Shown here: piece by piece, positions 29,976-38,387 of the stretch
Numbering within the stretch: position 1 is the first letter of the stretch
How the letters are laid out: each line of letters begins with the position of its first letter
Source of the DNA: Roseiflexus castenholzii DSM 13941
Lineage (GTDB): Bacteria > Chloroflexota > Chloroflexia > Chloroflexales > Roseiflexaceae
Length of the DNA: 64,000 nt
Assembly: GCF_000017805.1 (NCBI RefSeq)
Contig: NC_009767.1
Coordinates: 434,001 to 498,000, forward strand
Direction: 5' to 3'
Notes under the pieces: model-generated
What the model was told of the DNA's origin: nothing
Database searches by the model: none
What the model saw: only the letters and a program-made list of their open reading frames with translations
Made by a program: the position numbers and the translations under genes

Positions 29976-30066
29976 GATGGGGAGTAGCAACCGGATTGTC
30001 CGGATCAGGCAGTCGTCACCACGGAAAGGAATTTCCCGGCTGCCTGAACGAAACCGCAAGACCATC
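29976..30066 (+). ncRNA. yybP-ykoY (manganese) riboswitch aptamer
   Basis: The leader carries the conserved yybP-ykoY elements in order: GGGGAGTAGC (29979-29988), a CCGGA/TCCGG hairpin (29991-30003), AGTCGTCA (30011-30018), CCCGGCT (30035-30041) and GCAAGACC (30056-30063). CAGGCAG (30006-30012) pairs with CTGCCTG (30040-30046), and the basal helix GATGG/CCATC closes it (29976-29980 with 30062-30066). Members of this class sense Mn2+. The 3' strand of the basal helix is also the 5' arm of a terminator, so metal binding would prevent termination and switch the ATPase gene on. The assignment is from recalled motif order, not a covariance-model search. Confidence 0.9.
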
Positions 30067-30087
30067 GCAGCAAGCGATGGTCTTTTT
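30058..30087 (+). terminator. Riboswitch-controlled intrinsic terminator
   Basis: AAGACCATCGC (30058-30068) pairs perfectly with GCGATGGTCTT (30074-30084) around a 5-base loop and is followed by a run of T. It shares GACCATC with the aptamer's closing helix, so the two structures are mutually exclusive. Confidence 0.9.
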
Positions 30088-30111
30088 CTGTTGGTGGGCA
30101 GAGAAGGGAGC

Positions 30112-32865
30112 ATGGGCATGAAATCGTCGACTGTACAATCGGATATCAAACCGCAGACGTCCCCCCTAACGCACGGAGATGCGGCGCCGGAGAACTCCTG
30201 GCATGCGTACCCTATCGATGAAGTTTTTGCTCTGCTCGATAGCAAACCGGACGGATTGAGCAGCGACGAGTCCCGGAAGCGTCTGGAGCAGTATGGTCCG
30301 AATGAACTTCAGGCGGCGCGGCGCATCTCGCCTTGGGAGATTCTGCTCGAACAGTTCAAGAATGTTCTGATCATCATTCTGCTGATTGCGACGGCGATTT
30401 CGTTCTTTTTGGGTCATGGCGTCGAGTCGATTGTCATTGCCATTATCGTTCTCTTTGCCGTGCTTCTGGGGTTTATCCAGGAATACCGCGCTGAGCGCGC
30501 CATCGAGGCGTTGCAGCAAATGGCGGCGCCCACTGCCACTGTGTTGCGCGATGGAAAAGAGATGCGCATTCCTGCGCGCGATCTGGTTCCCGGCGATGTC
30601 ATTCTTCTGCACACCGGCGATCGAGTGCCGGCGGATGCGCGTTTGATCGAGGCGATTAATTTGCAAATCGAGGAAGCCGCACTGACCGGCGAGTCGGTTC
30701 CGGTCGAGAAGCATATCGATCCGCTGGGGCGCGATAACCTGCCGCTCGGAGACCGCAGGAATATGGCATATGCCGGCACGTCGGTGACGTATGGACGTGG
30801 GAAGGCGCTGATCGTCGCCACCGGCATGCGCACCGAGTTTGGCAAAATTGCGCAGATGCTCCAGACGGTCGAGACGGTGCGCACACCGCTTCAGCAGAAC
30901 CTGGATCGGGTCGGCGGAGTGCTGGCGCGCGCGGCGTTTGTGGTTGTGGCGCTCATCGTGGCGCTTGGGTTGCTGCGCGGGCAACCGATCATCGATATGC
31001 TGATCTTTGGTATCGCGCTGGCAGTGGCAGTCGTACCGGAAGCGCTTCCAGCCGTTGTCACGATTTCGCTGGCGATTGGCGTGCAGAAAATGGCGAAACG
31101 CCATGCCCTCATCCGTCGTCTGCCGGCGGTTGAAACGCTGGGCAGCACCTCGGTGATCTGCACCGATAAAACCGGCACGTTGACCAAAGATGAGATGACC
31201 GTTCGCCAGATCGTTACGGGCGAACAATGTTTTACCGTCTCAGGCGCCGGGTACGCGCCCGAAGGCGAGTTCCTTCTCGATGATCATCCGGTTTCGCCGC
31301 CGGAGCCGCTCGCGCTCACCCTGACGGCTGCGGTTCTCGCGTCTGATGCGCGCCTGATCCGGAAAGAAGATGGCGGTTGGGACATCAAAGGTGATCCGAC
31401 GGAAGGCGCGCTCATCGTCGCGGCTGCCAAAGCGGGCTTATGGAAGGAGACCCTCGACGCTGCGAATCCACGCATCCACGAAATCCCGTTTTCGTCCGAA
31501 ACCAAGCGCATGACGACGCTCCACCGGGGAGCGGATGGCGTGACCGCGTATGCAAAAGGAGCGCCGGAAGTCATTCTGGAAGGGTGCGTTTCTGTCATGA
31601 CCGCCGATGGCATGCACCTGCTAGACGATGCCAGGCGTGAGCAGATTCTGCGTCAGGCGCAGGAGATGGCGAGCCAGGCGATGCGGGTGCTGGGTATTGC
31701 GTTCAAACCGGGCGCCACGCCGGATGATGCAGAAACCGGTATGACCTTCCTGGGTCTTGTGGGCATGATCGATCCGCCCCGTCCAGAAGCGAAAGGCGCG
31801 ATTGCCACCTGTATCGAAGCCGGCATCCGGCCGGTCATGATCACCGGCGATCATCCATTGACAGCGCAGGCGATTGCGCGGGAGTTGCGCCTGCTTGATG
31901 GCGGGCGCGTTGTGACCGGCGCTGAACTAGAAGCCATGTCGGATGAGCGGTTGAAGCGTGAGGTGCAAAATATCAGCGTCTATGCGCGCGTCTCACCGTC
32001 GCACAAACTGCGGGTGGTGACTGCATGGCAGTCGAACGGGCATGTGGTCGCTATGACCGGTGATGGCGTCAACGATGCGCCGGCGCTCAAGCGAGCCGAT
32101 ATCGGTGTAGCGATGGGCGTCACCGGCACCGATGTGACCAAAGAAGCCGCAGCGATGACCCTCACCGACGATAACTTTGCCTCGATCGTGGCAGCCGTGG
32201 AAGAGGGGCGCGGCGTCTTCAGTAACATCAAGAAATACCTGATGTATCTGCTCTCGTCCAATATCGGCGAAATCGGACTGATGGCAGGCGCTTCGTTCCT
32301 TGGACTGCCGTTGCCGCTTTCGGCGGTGCAGATCCTATACGTCAACCTGGCGACCGATGGGTTGCCCGCGTTGGCGTTGGCAGTCGATCCGCCAGAAGCC
32401 GACCTCATGAAGCGCAAGCCGCGCAATCCCCGCACTGGCATCTTTACCCGCCCGGTCGTCACATTGATGGTGCTTGGCGGCGTCTGGTCGGCGATTATCA
32501 ACCTGGCGCTCTTCGCATGGGCGCTGAATTCGGGGCGCGGATTGGAACAGGCGATGACCATGACGTTTGTCTCGCTGGTGTTGATCCAGTTCTTCAAAGC
32601 CTACAACTTTCGATCTGATCGGAATTCGGTGTGGAAGAAGCCGTTTGCCAACAAGTGGCTCAATCTGGCAATTATCTGGGAGTTGGCGCTGCTCTCGCTG
32701 ATCGTGTATCTGCCGTTTCTGCACGATGCCTTTGGAACGTATGCACTGCCGTTGACCGACTGGTTGATCGTTGCCGGGCTGGCCGTGACCGTCGTGCCGG
32801 TACTGGAACTTGCCAAGTGGATGGTGCGCAAGGGATGGTTTGGACTCATTGATCCTGACGAGTGA
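30112..32865 (+). CDS. P2-type cation-transporting ATPase, probable Mn2+/Ca2+ exporter
   Basis: This 917-residue P-type ATPase pumps a divalent cation out of the cytoplasm. The N-terminal cation-ATPase domain is followed by ten predicted helices. Visible are the actuator motif LTGESVPVEKH, helix M4 VAVVPEALPAVVTISLAIG, the phosphorylation motif ICTDKTGTLTKDEMTV, the nucleotide-domain KGAPE and the hinge MTGDGVNDAPALKRADIG. M6 has YVNLATDGLPALALAV, with the Asn and Asp used by PMR1/SERCA-type Ca2+/Mn2+ pumps. The frame extends to 29977, but that part lies inside the riboswitch. ATG 30112 with GAAGGGAG upstream is the real start. The upstream Mn2+ riboswitch makes manganese the likely exported ion; that is inference from regulation. 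Confidence 0.93.
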   Translation: MGMKSSTVQSDIKPQTSPLTHGDAAPENSWHAYPIDEVFALLDSKPDGLSSDESRKRLEQYGPNELQAARRISPWEILLEQFKNVLIIILLIATAISFFLGHGVESIVIAIIVLFAVLLGFIQEYRAERAIEALQQMAAPTATVLRDGKEMRIPARDLVPGDVILLHTGDRVPADARLIEAINLQIEEAALTGESVPVEKHIDPLGRDNLPLGDRRNMAYAGTSVTYGRGKALIVATGMRTEFGKIAQMLQTVETVRTPLQQNLDRVGGVLARAAFVVVALIVALGLLRGQPIIDMLIFGIALAVAVVPEALPAVVTISLAIGVQKMAKRHALIRRLPAVETLGSTSVICTDKTGTLTKDEMTVRQIVTGEQCFTVSGAGYAPEGEFLLDDHPVSPPEPLALTLTAAVLASDARLIRKEDGGWDIKGDPTEGALIVAAAKAGLWKETLDAANPRIHEIPFSSETKRMTTLHRGADGVTAYAKGAPEVILEGCVSVMTADGMHLLDDARREQILRQAQEMASQAMRVLGIAFKPGATPDDAETGMTFLGLVGMIDPPRPEAKGAIATCIEAGIRPVMITGDHPLTAQAIARELRLLDGGRVVTGAELEAMSDERLKREVQNISVYARVSPSHKLRVVTAWQSNGHVVAMTGDGVNDAPALKRADIGVAMGVTGTDVTKEAAAMTLTDDNFASIVAAVEEGRGVFSNIKKYLMYLLSSNIGEIGLMAGASFLGLPLPLSAVQILYVNLATDGLPALALAVDPPEADLMKRKPRNPRTGIFTRPVVTLMVLGGVWSAIINLALFAWALNSGRGLEQAMTMTFVSLVLIQFFKAYNFRSDRNSVWKKPFANKWLNLAIIWELALLSLIVYLPFLHDAFGTYALPLTDWLIVAGLAVTVVPVLELAKWMVRKGWFGLIDPDE

Positions 32866-32956
32866 GGGGGTGATTGGCAAAGCGGACGATGATGCTCGCC
32901 TGTGCGCGACTGATTTTTGTACCTTTCGGATGGATAGGACCCTATATTTAGGATTC

Positions 32957-32992
32957 TATCCACAGTTATTCACAAAATGTGGATAACTGTGA
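32957..32992. other. Inverted DnaA-box-like pair between convergent genes
   Basis: CACAGTTATTCACA (32962-32975) and TGTGGATAACTGTG (32979-32992) form a 14-bp stem with one mismatch and an AAA loop. The arms include TTATTCACA and TGTGGATAA, and CTATCCACA overlaps the left side (32957-32965). It lies between the convergent ATPase and STAS genes. It could be a bidirectional hairpin terminator, although no T run follows, or a DnaA-binding site. Confidence 0.5.
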
Positions 32993-33006
32993 CAATATGA
33001 TGACGG

Positions 33007-34104
33007 TTACCGTTCAACCAGGCGCATGGTCGCGCTCTCGAGCGCCGACCCAAGGTCGCTAAAGACGCTGACATCACGCAACAGAATGCCAAGCCCGACA
33101 ATCGTCTGCGCCACTTCGGGGCGCACGCCAACGATGAACACCTCGGCGCCGAGCAGGCGCAACCCCTGGATCAGACCGGCGAGTCCCTGAGCGGCATGGG
33201 TATCGATGACCGGTACGCCGGTAACGTCCAGAATGAGCAGACGCGCCCGCGCCCGCTCGACGCGCTGAAATGCCTGGGTCTGCAACTGGTGCAATCGCTC
33301 ACTGTCGAGCGCGCCGATGAGCGGCGCAACCAGCACATCGCGACCGACCGGCAGGATGGGCAGGCTGAGTTCACGGATCACCTCGCGCTGTGCGGTGATT
33401 TCGTTCAGCAATTGCTCTTGTTGGGCGGAACGCTCCTCCAGTTCCTGCACCATCTGCTGTAAGGTTTCGGTTTGCAACTGAACGCGCAGATCAAGTTCGT
33501 CGTTCAGTCTTTGCAGCGCCTGCGCCGATTGATCGGCGCGTTGCGCCTCGGCGTGCAGGCGGCGCCGGAGGCGTTCGTGACCGACGCTAATAAGCGCGCC
33601 GATCAGCGCGGTAAAGATGCAGGTCAATCCGGTTACGACAAAGAGCGCATTGCGCAGCAGCACACTCTCAGGCGGCGGCAGCGTTCCCGCGACAACTCCC
33701 ATTCCCGCCAGAACGCCGATGAGCGAGACCACGATCCCGGTCGGGTGCAGCGCAGCAGTTGCAACAAGCAGCGGTACCGGGAATAAGACCGGGATAACGA
33801 ACTGGTCCTCATTGAGAAGCGCAGAACCGGTTGTGCCTGCGATTGCCATGCCGACCATAATGCTGCCTGCAAGGTTGACACGTCCGCTGCGCGCCAGGAT
33901 GATCACGCCGGTTTGCACGGCGAGGCTGACAGCAATGGGGATGATGACGCGCAACGAGAGCACACCTGTGAAGGCGGAATAGGTGGCGAGCAGAATGGTG
34001 AGAAGACTCAAACCTGATGCCAGCAGGATAACATTCCGCCCTCTCCGTTGCGTATCCTCGTCGGGGTGGCGCACATCGATCAGTCGTGAAAGGAGCGCGC
34101 GCAT
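33007..34104 (-). CDS. Membrane STAS-domain protein (RsbR-like)
   Basis: This 365-residue protein joins a membrane domain to a STAS domain, as found in stressosome-type and anti-sigma-antagonist regulators. The first 180 residues contain six hydrophobic helices (for example VILLASGLSLLTILLATYSA and NALFVVTGLTCIFTALIGAL). A coiled coil follows at about residues 185-240 (QALQRLNDELDLRVQLQTE). The C-terminal STAS domain has LILDVTGVPVIDTHAAQGLA and GAEVFIVGVRPEVAQTIVGL, close to the RsbR-type pattern IDT...G-RPE-AQT, where the Thr is the phosphorylated position. No partner RsbS/RsbT kinase is next to it. A GAGAGG ribosome site lies upstream of ATG 34104. Signal and partner are unknown. Confidence 0.85.
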   Translation of the reverse strand: MRALLSRLIDVRHPDEDTQRRGRNVILLASGLSLLTILLATYSAFTGVLSLRVIIPIAVSLAVQTGVIILARSGRVNLAGSIMVGMAIAGTTGSALLNEDQFVIPVLFPVPLLVATAALHPTGIVVSLIGVLAGMGVVAGTLPPPESVLLRNALFVVTGLTCIFTALIGALISVGHERLRRRLHAEAQRADQSAQALQRLNDELDLRVQLQTETLQQMVQELEERSAQQEQLLNEITAQREVIRELSLPILPVGRDVLVAPLIGALDSERLHQLQTQAFQRVERARARLLILDVTGVPVIDTHAAQGLAGLIQGLRLLGAEVFIVGVRPEVAQTIVGLGILLRDVSVFSDLGSALESATMRLVER

Positions 34105-34450
34105 AACCGGATTCCTCTCGGCAAAACAAGCGGGTGAGACGCCTTGCGCATACCGCTCGCAGTCGCCTGAGTATTACTCATTGTATTGGTCTTGGATGCG
34201 GAGTGAGCGGCAGCGTCGCCTTAATATTGGAGCAATCATACCATGCGTGGTCAATAAGAGGAAACGGGAAGCGCAGCACGGGATGCTTTCAGATACGACC
34301 GTTGTGTATACTCGAACCGGACCTTCTGGTAATAGGACGGAGGAGCGGTTAGCGCCACCTCCATCCATCATCCATCGGTGAAGAAGAAACACCTCGGCGG
34401 AATCGGCGCCGGCATTCTGGACATCCGGCCAACTGACCGGTTTGCGATGA
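34105..34450. other. Gene-free interval upstream of the STAS gene
   Basis: In this 346-base stretch no supported gene, repeat or RNA was seen. It must hold the promoter of the minus-strand STAS gene. GTGTATACT near 34306 resembles a plus-strand -10, but no plus-strand gene follows it. Confidence 0.45.
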
Positions 34451-34876
34451 CTAAGATTCCCTTTCCGATGCTCGAATGCGCCATAATATCGGACCGGCGC
34501 TGCGCATGGTCGGTTGCTTGATAAACGGATCGAGCACTGCATGGAGCGTGTCGGCGTCAATCGGTTTTTGCAGATAGCCGCTCACCATGTGCAGTCGGGC
34601 AATCACCGGAAGGTCAGGATGGGCGGATATGAAGATAATCGGCGGCAAAGGAGCGCCACGCGCGCGTAACCGGCGCACAATGTCGCCGCCGCTGAAGGTC
34701 GTCAGTTCGTAGTCGAGAATGATCAGATCGAACGATATTTGCCGCGTCAGGCTGAGCGCGGCGCTGCCGTCGCCTGCGGGAATGATCTGAAGGTGATCGT
34801 AGCAGGCATTGAGCAATTCGCAGAAAGAGTTGCGAAAGACGCGATTGTCGTCAACAACGAGGACATTGATAGGCAT
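34451..34876 (-). CDS. Single-domain response regulator receiver protein (CheY-like)
   Basis: This 141-residue protein consists of one receiver domain and no output domain. The acidic pair is in VLVVDDNRVFRNSF, the phospho-acceptor Asp in FDLIILDYELTTFSGGDIV, the switch Ser/Thr region in IIFISAHPDL and the conserved Lys in GYLQKPIDADTL. The frame continues upstream to 35014, but ATG 34876 begins the domain exactly and is preferred. No histidine kinase lies next to it, so it is an orphan regulator or part of a phosphorelay. It is transcribed towards the STAS protein gene, which might share a signalling role. The tail of about 20 residues is basic. Confidence 0.88.
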   Translation of the reverse strand: MPINVLVVDDNRVFRNSFCELLNACYDHLQIIPAGDGSAALSLTRQISFDLIILDYELTTFSGGDIVRRLRARGAPLPPIIFISAHPDLPVIARLHMVSGYLQKPIDADTLHAVLDPFIKQPTMRSAGPILWRIRASERES

Positions 34877-35032
34877 CGGGGTCTTGCTCTCTTTCGCATC
34901 GCTATGTTTGTTGATTTCTATAATAACCGGTTGTCGGCGCCAATATATTACCGGGGCAGGTGTGATGGCTTCTGCACTCCCGCCTGATGTTCCTGTAACC
35001 TGTGACCATATCACGCTCTTGTCGATAATGAT

Positions 35033-35061
35033 TTGCGCGCTGTGCCTTCCCCTGCTACACT
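35033..35061 (+). promoter_or_regulatory. Promoter of the glycosyltransferase cluster (near-leaderless)
   Basis: TTGCGC (35033-35038) and TACACT (35056-35061) are 17 bases apart, with a TGC extension before the -10. ATG 35072 is only 10 bases after the -10, so transcription would begin within a few bases of the start codon. No ribosome site is visible. Confidence 0.55.
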
Positions 35062-35071
35062 ACGCGCCGCA

Positions 35072-36007
35072 ATGAAAAGTGTCGGTGTGGCTCTCGTGTC
35101 ATTCAATACCCGCGATCTGCTCGCGGCATGCCTGGAATCGCTCCAGGCATGCTTGCTGCCGTTGCACGTCGTGGTGGTCGATAACGCTTCCGCTGATGGC
35201 AGCGCGGCATTGGTGCGCACCCGCTTTCCGCACGTCGTGCTCATCGAGGCGGGGCGCAACCTGGGGTTCGCTGCTGCGACCAATCTGGCGATCCAGACAT
35301 TGCGCCGCGAGCATCCGGCGCTTGAGTATGTGCTGTTGCTCAATCCTGATACGGTTGTTCGGAAAGGCGCGATTGAGACGCTGGTTGCGTTCCTCGATGC
35401 CCACCCGCGGGTGGGCATCGTCGCACCGAGATTGCTGAACCCTGATGGAACGCTTCAACCGGCGGCGTTTCGCTTTCCGACGCTGATGATGACGTTGCTC
35501 GATCTTTTTCCGCCAGGTGAAGTGTTGCCGGGACGCCTGTACAACTCCTGGTGGCATGGTCGATATCCGCAGGAACAGTCCGGCGATGCTCCCTTCCCGA
35601 TTGATCATCCGCTCGGCGCATGTATGCTCGTCCGTTGTGCGGTGATCGATCAGGTAGGTCTGCTCGACGAGGGGTATTTCATGTACGTTGAGGAGGTCGA
35701 CTGGTGTTATCGGGTGCGGCGCGCGGGTTGGGCGATCTGGCAGGCGCCTGATGCTCGGGTGGTGCATGTCGGCGGCGCTGCGACCGGTCAGTTCCGCGCA
35801 CGGATGCTGACGGCGCTGTATGCGAGCCGATTGCGCTTCTTTCGCACACACTACGGCGAACGCGCGGCGCGCCTGCACACGACGATCATCCGCACCGGCA
35901 TGCTGCGACTGATGCTGTGCGCCTGGCGCGACTATGCCAGACGCGCTATTGGGCGCGATGAATTGCGGTCACGATTGTGGGCGTATGGGAGTGTGTTGCG
36001 TCTATGA
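35072..36007 (+). CDS. GT2-family glycosyltransferase (WcaA/rhamnosyltransferase-like), first of three
   Basis: This 311-residue cytoplasmic glycosyltransferase has a GT-A fold. It begins VGVALVSFNTRDLLAACLES, with the nucleotide-binding VVVDNASADGSAALV and AGRNLGFAAATNLAI. The catalytic-region acidic motif is YVLLLNPDTVVRKGAIETL (the DxD-like N-P-D), and the acceptor region has HPLGACMLVR and LDEGYFMYVEEVDWCYRVRRAG. These are hallmarks of the dTDP-rhamnosyl/N-glycosyl GT2 group. ATG 35072 is preferred over the upstream GTG at 35033 because it begins the conserved domain and follows the promoter. It overlaps the next gene by four bases. The sugar is unknown; the cluster probably builds a surface glycan. 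Confidence 0.92.
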   Translation: MKSVGVALVSFNTRDLLAACLESLQACLLPLHVVVVDNASADGSAALVRTRFPHVVLIEAGRNLGFAAATNLAIQTLRREHPALEYVLLLNPDTVVRKGAIETLVAFLDAHPRVGIVAPRLLNPDGTLQPAAFRFPTLMMTLLDLFPPGEVLPGRLYNSWWHGRYPQEQSGDAPFPIDHPLGACMLVRCAVIDQVGLLDEGYFMYVEEVDWCYRVRRAGWAIWQAPDARVVHVGGAATGQFRARMLTALYASRLRFFRTHYGERAARLHTTIIRTGMLRLMLCAWRDYARRAIGRDELRSRLWAYGSVLRL

Positions 36008-36807
36008 CCTCTCCACGCGCGGAACCGATTGCTGCGCTGTCGGTTGCGATCATCGCCAGCAATGAGGAGCGTCACATCGGCGATGCGCTTAGTAGTGTCG
36101 TCAATCTTGCCAGTGAGATCGTTGCTGTGATCGATAGCCGTTCGCGCGATGCGACGGCGGCGATTTGTCAGGACTATGGCGCGCGAGTGTATGTCGAGCC
36201 GTGGCGCGGTTTCCCGGCACAGCGCAACCGCGCGCTTGATCTGTGTGCGGGTGCGTGGGTGCTCTTCCTCGATGCCGATGAACGGGTGATGCCCGACCTG
36301 GCGGACGAAATACGTGCAGTGCTGACCGGCGGCACAGACCGGGCAGGGTTCTGGATTCCGCGCCACAATCTGTTCTTCGGGCGGCGTTTGCAGGGTGGCG
36401 GATGGTACCCCGATGAGCAGTTGCGCCTGATGCGCCGGGATCGCGCGCGCTACAACGAGGCGCGCCTGGTGCATGAATTTGCGATGCTCGACGGACCGAC
36501 GGACAGGATGCGAGGGCATTTGTTGCATCTGAACATCGAACGCATCGACGAGTTGTGGCGCAAGCAACGCTCTTACGCCATCCAGGAAGCGCAGACGCTC
36601 TTCCTGGATGGCGCACCGGTGCGCTGGCGGTCGTTCATCGGCGCTCCCGCGCGAGAGTTCTACCGGCGTTTCGTTACGCTGCACGGCTACCGCGATGGCG
36701 CACTTGGTCTGTTCCTGTGCGCGACGATGGCGTACTTCGAGGTGGTGAAGCATGTTCACCTCAAAGGGTTGACGCCATGCAGACGCGATCTTTCTCTGCG
36801 GCGCTGA
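36004..36807 (+). CDS. GT2-family glycosyltransferase (WaaE/KdtX-like), second of three
   Basis: This 267-residue glycosyltransferase resembles the LPS-core beta-glucosyltransferase WaaE type. Motifs are LSVAIIASNEERHIGDAL, EIVAVIDSRSRDATAAI, FPAQRNRALDLCAGAWVLFL and the catalytic DADERVMPDLADEI, followed by the family's GFWIPRHNLFFGRRL and GGWYPDEQLRLMRRDRARY. The Arg-rich acceptor segment ARLVHEFAMLDGPTDRMRG is typical. The start overlaps the preceding stop (ATGA). The WaaE-like class often adds a hexose to an inner core or lipid-linked acceptor; that role is not proven here. Confidence 0.9.
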   Translation: MTSPRAEPIAALSVAIIASNEERHIGDALSSVVNLASEIVAVIDSRSRDATAAICQDYGARVYVEPWRGFPAQRNRALDLCAGAWVLFLDADERVMPDLADEIRAVLTGGTDRAGFWIPRHNLFFGRRLQGGGWYPDEQLRLMRRDRARYNEARLVHEFAMLDGPTDRMRGHLLHLNIERIDELWRKQRSYAIQEAQTLFLDGAPVRWRSFIGAPAREFYRRFVTLHGYRDGALGLFLCATMAYFEVVKHVHLKGLTPCRRDLSLRR

Positions 36808-36820
36808 AGGTTCCCTTCTG

Positions 36821-37777
36821 GTGCAACAACCAATGCTTGCGATTATCATCGTCTCCTGGAATGTTCGTGATCTTCTTGAACGGTGTATCACGACAGTTCA
36901 TGCATCGCTTGCCGGGTCTGGCATCGCATATCGGATCACCGTTGTCGATAATGCTTCGACCGACAGAACATTCGCTATGCTGCGCACCCGCCATCCCAAT
37001 GTTGAAGTGATCGATGCCGGGCGCAACCTGGGGTTCGCCGGCGGCAATAATCTGGCGTTGCGTCGGGTCTTGTCGCGGAATGGTTCGCGCGTCCGGTACG
37101 TGCTGTTGCTCAACCCTGACACTGAGGTGATTGGTGATGCAATCCCGACGCTGGTGCGCTATCTGGAGGAGCATCCTGATGTGGTGGTGGTGGGACCGCG
37201 ATTGCGGTATTCAGATGGAACGGTGCAGTCAAGTCGGCGACGTTTCCCGACGCCTGGTGTTCTGTTCTGGGAGAGCACTCCGCTCGAATGGCGCTGGTTG
37301 AATAATCCGTGGGTGCGACGCTACCGTTGCATGGACACACCGGATGACCGGGAACAGACGGTCGACTGGCTGGTAGGAGCGGCGCTGCTGGTGCGGCGCT
37401 CGGCGATTGATCGTGTCGGTCTGCTCGATGCCAGTTTTGTGATGTATTCTGAGGAACTGGAATGGCAGCAGCGCCTGCATGCCTGCGGTCGCATCGTTTA
37501 CCTGCCTGCTGCCGAGATCATGCATCACGAAGGGAAAAGCAGCACGCAGGTTCCGACCTGGCGGTTGATGACGTTCCACCGGAGCCGGTTGCGGTATGCG
37601 CGAATGCGATATGGGGATCATCTGGCAACAGGATTGTATATATTCCTGATGGCAGTGTATGGCGCGGAACTATTCGTCGAGGCGGGGAAGTGGCTGTTGG
37701 GGCATCGGCGCGATCTTCGGCGGCAACGGATTGGCGGGTATGTGGCGTTTCTGCGGGGGTTAGGGGTGAGGGATTAG
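36821..37777 (+). CDS. GT2-family glycosyltransferase, third of three
   Basis: This 318-residue protein is a paralogue of the first enzyme of the cluster. Shared motifs are LAIIIVSWNVRDLLERCITT, ITVVDNASTDRTFAMLRTR, AGRNLGFAGGNNLALRRV and YVLLLNPDTEVIGDAIPTL. They are followed by WLVGAALLVRRSAIDRVGLL and SFVMYSEELEWQQRLHACG. It starts with GTG 36821, or with ATG 36833 inside the frame, 13 bases after the second gene. The C-terminal extension includes a hydrophobic stretch (LATGLYIFLMAVYGAELFVE) that may associate with the membrane. Three successive GT2 enzymes suggest stepwise assembly of one oligosaccharide. Confidence 0.92.
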   Translation: MQQPMLAIIIVSWNVRDLLERCITTVHASLAGSGIAYRITVVDNASTDRTFAMLRTRHPNVEVIDAGRNLGFAGGNNLALRRVLSRNGSRVRYVLLLNPDTEVIGDAIPTLVRYLEEHPDVVVVGPRLRYSDGTVQSSRRRFPTPGVLFWESTPLEWRWLNNPWVRRYRCMDTPDDREQTVDWLVGAALLVRRSAIDRVGLLDASFVMYSEELEWQQRLHACGRIVYLPAAEIMHHEGKSSTQVPTWRLMTFHRSRLRYARMRYGDHLATGLYIFLMAVYGAELFVEAGKWLLGHRRDLRRQRIGGYVAFLRGLGVRD

Positions 37778-37789
37778 CGATCCGCAGGG

Positions 37790-38187
37790 TTGTGCTGTCG
37801 CGCGTCAGCACAATGCCGCTGCGCTCAGGAATCTCGGCGCTCAGGCGTTGGTCCTGGAAGAAACCGGTCAACCGCGCGTCAAAGTCCGCAAGGTCGATGG
37901 CGCGGGCAACGATCCGGCTCCGGGCGTCCTGATGCAGCATGGTGGGGCGCGCCAGCCCGAAGAGCGCGGTCCGGTCGGCAGCGCTCAGGCGGGTCCGAAT
38001 CGCTGAGGTCTTCCAGACGCGGGGAGCCGGCCAGCTTGGCTCACACGGTCGTCAGCAACGGCGGCACGAGTGGATCGTGCTTGCCACGACGTTTGCGCGG
38101 ATCGACGCGCGGTGCGAGGGGCTTGGAAAGCGCGGTCCGGCGAAACGCAAAGGGCGTCGTGTCGGGCAGGTCGAATGCGAAGGGCAT
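37790..38187 (-). pseudogene. Possible decayed gene remnant
   Basis: In the 610-base gap before the tandem array the minus strand carries protein-like pieces in different frames. A 48-codon piece from ATG 38187 (PFAFDLPDTTPFAFRRTA and onward) ends at a TGA at 38041. A second frame then reads RLSAADRTALFGLARPTMLH, IDLADFDARLTGFFQDQR and SAEIPERSGIVLTRDSTTLR. Neither piece was recognised. A frameshifted or truncated former gene is the simplest reading, but chance open frames in GC-rich DNA cannot be excluded. Confidence 0.3.
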
Positions 38188-38387
38188 CGTGCACTGCGAA
38201 CACCTCGTTTATCAGATATGGTTGTGTGGTGTCTCATTGTAGGGGCGCCCAATCTGCGGGGTCCGCCTGTGGGGTCCGCCCGGTAGGGGCGCCCGTGCTA
38301 TGTCGAGGACCGGATTCGGGGCGGTCACGGGAGCCTGCCCCTCCTCGACCGACAATGCCCAGTCTCTCGCCCTTCACCGCTCGCCCC

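Noticed and set aside
29977..30111. N-terminal extension of the P-type ATPase
   Set aside because: It would be encoded by the riboswitch and terminator. ATG 30112 has a good ribosome site.
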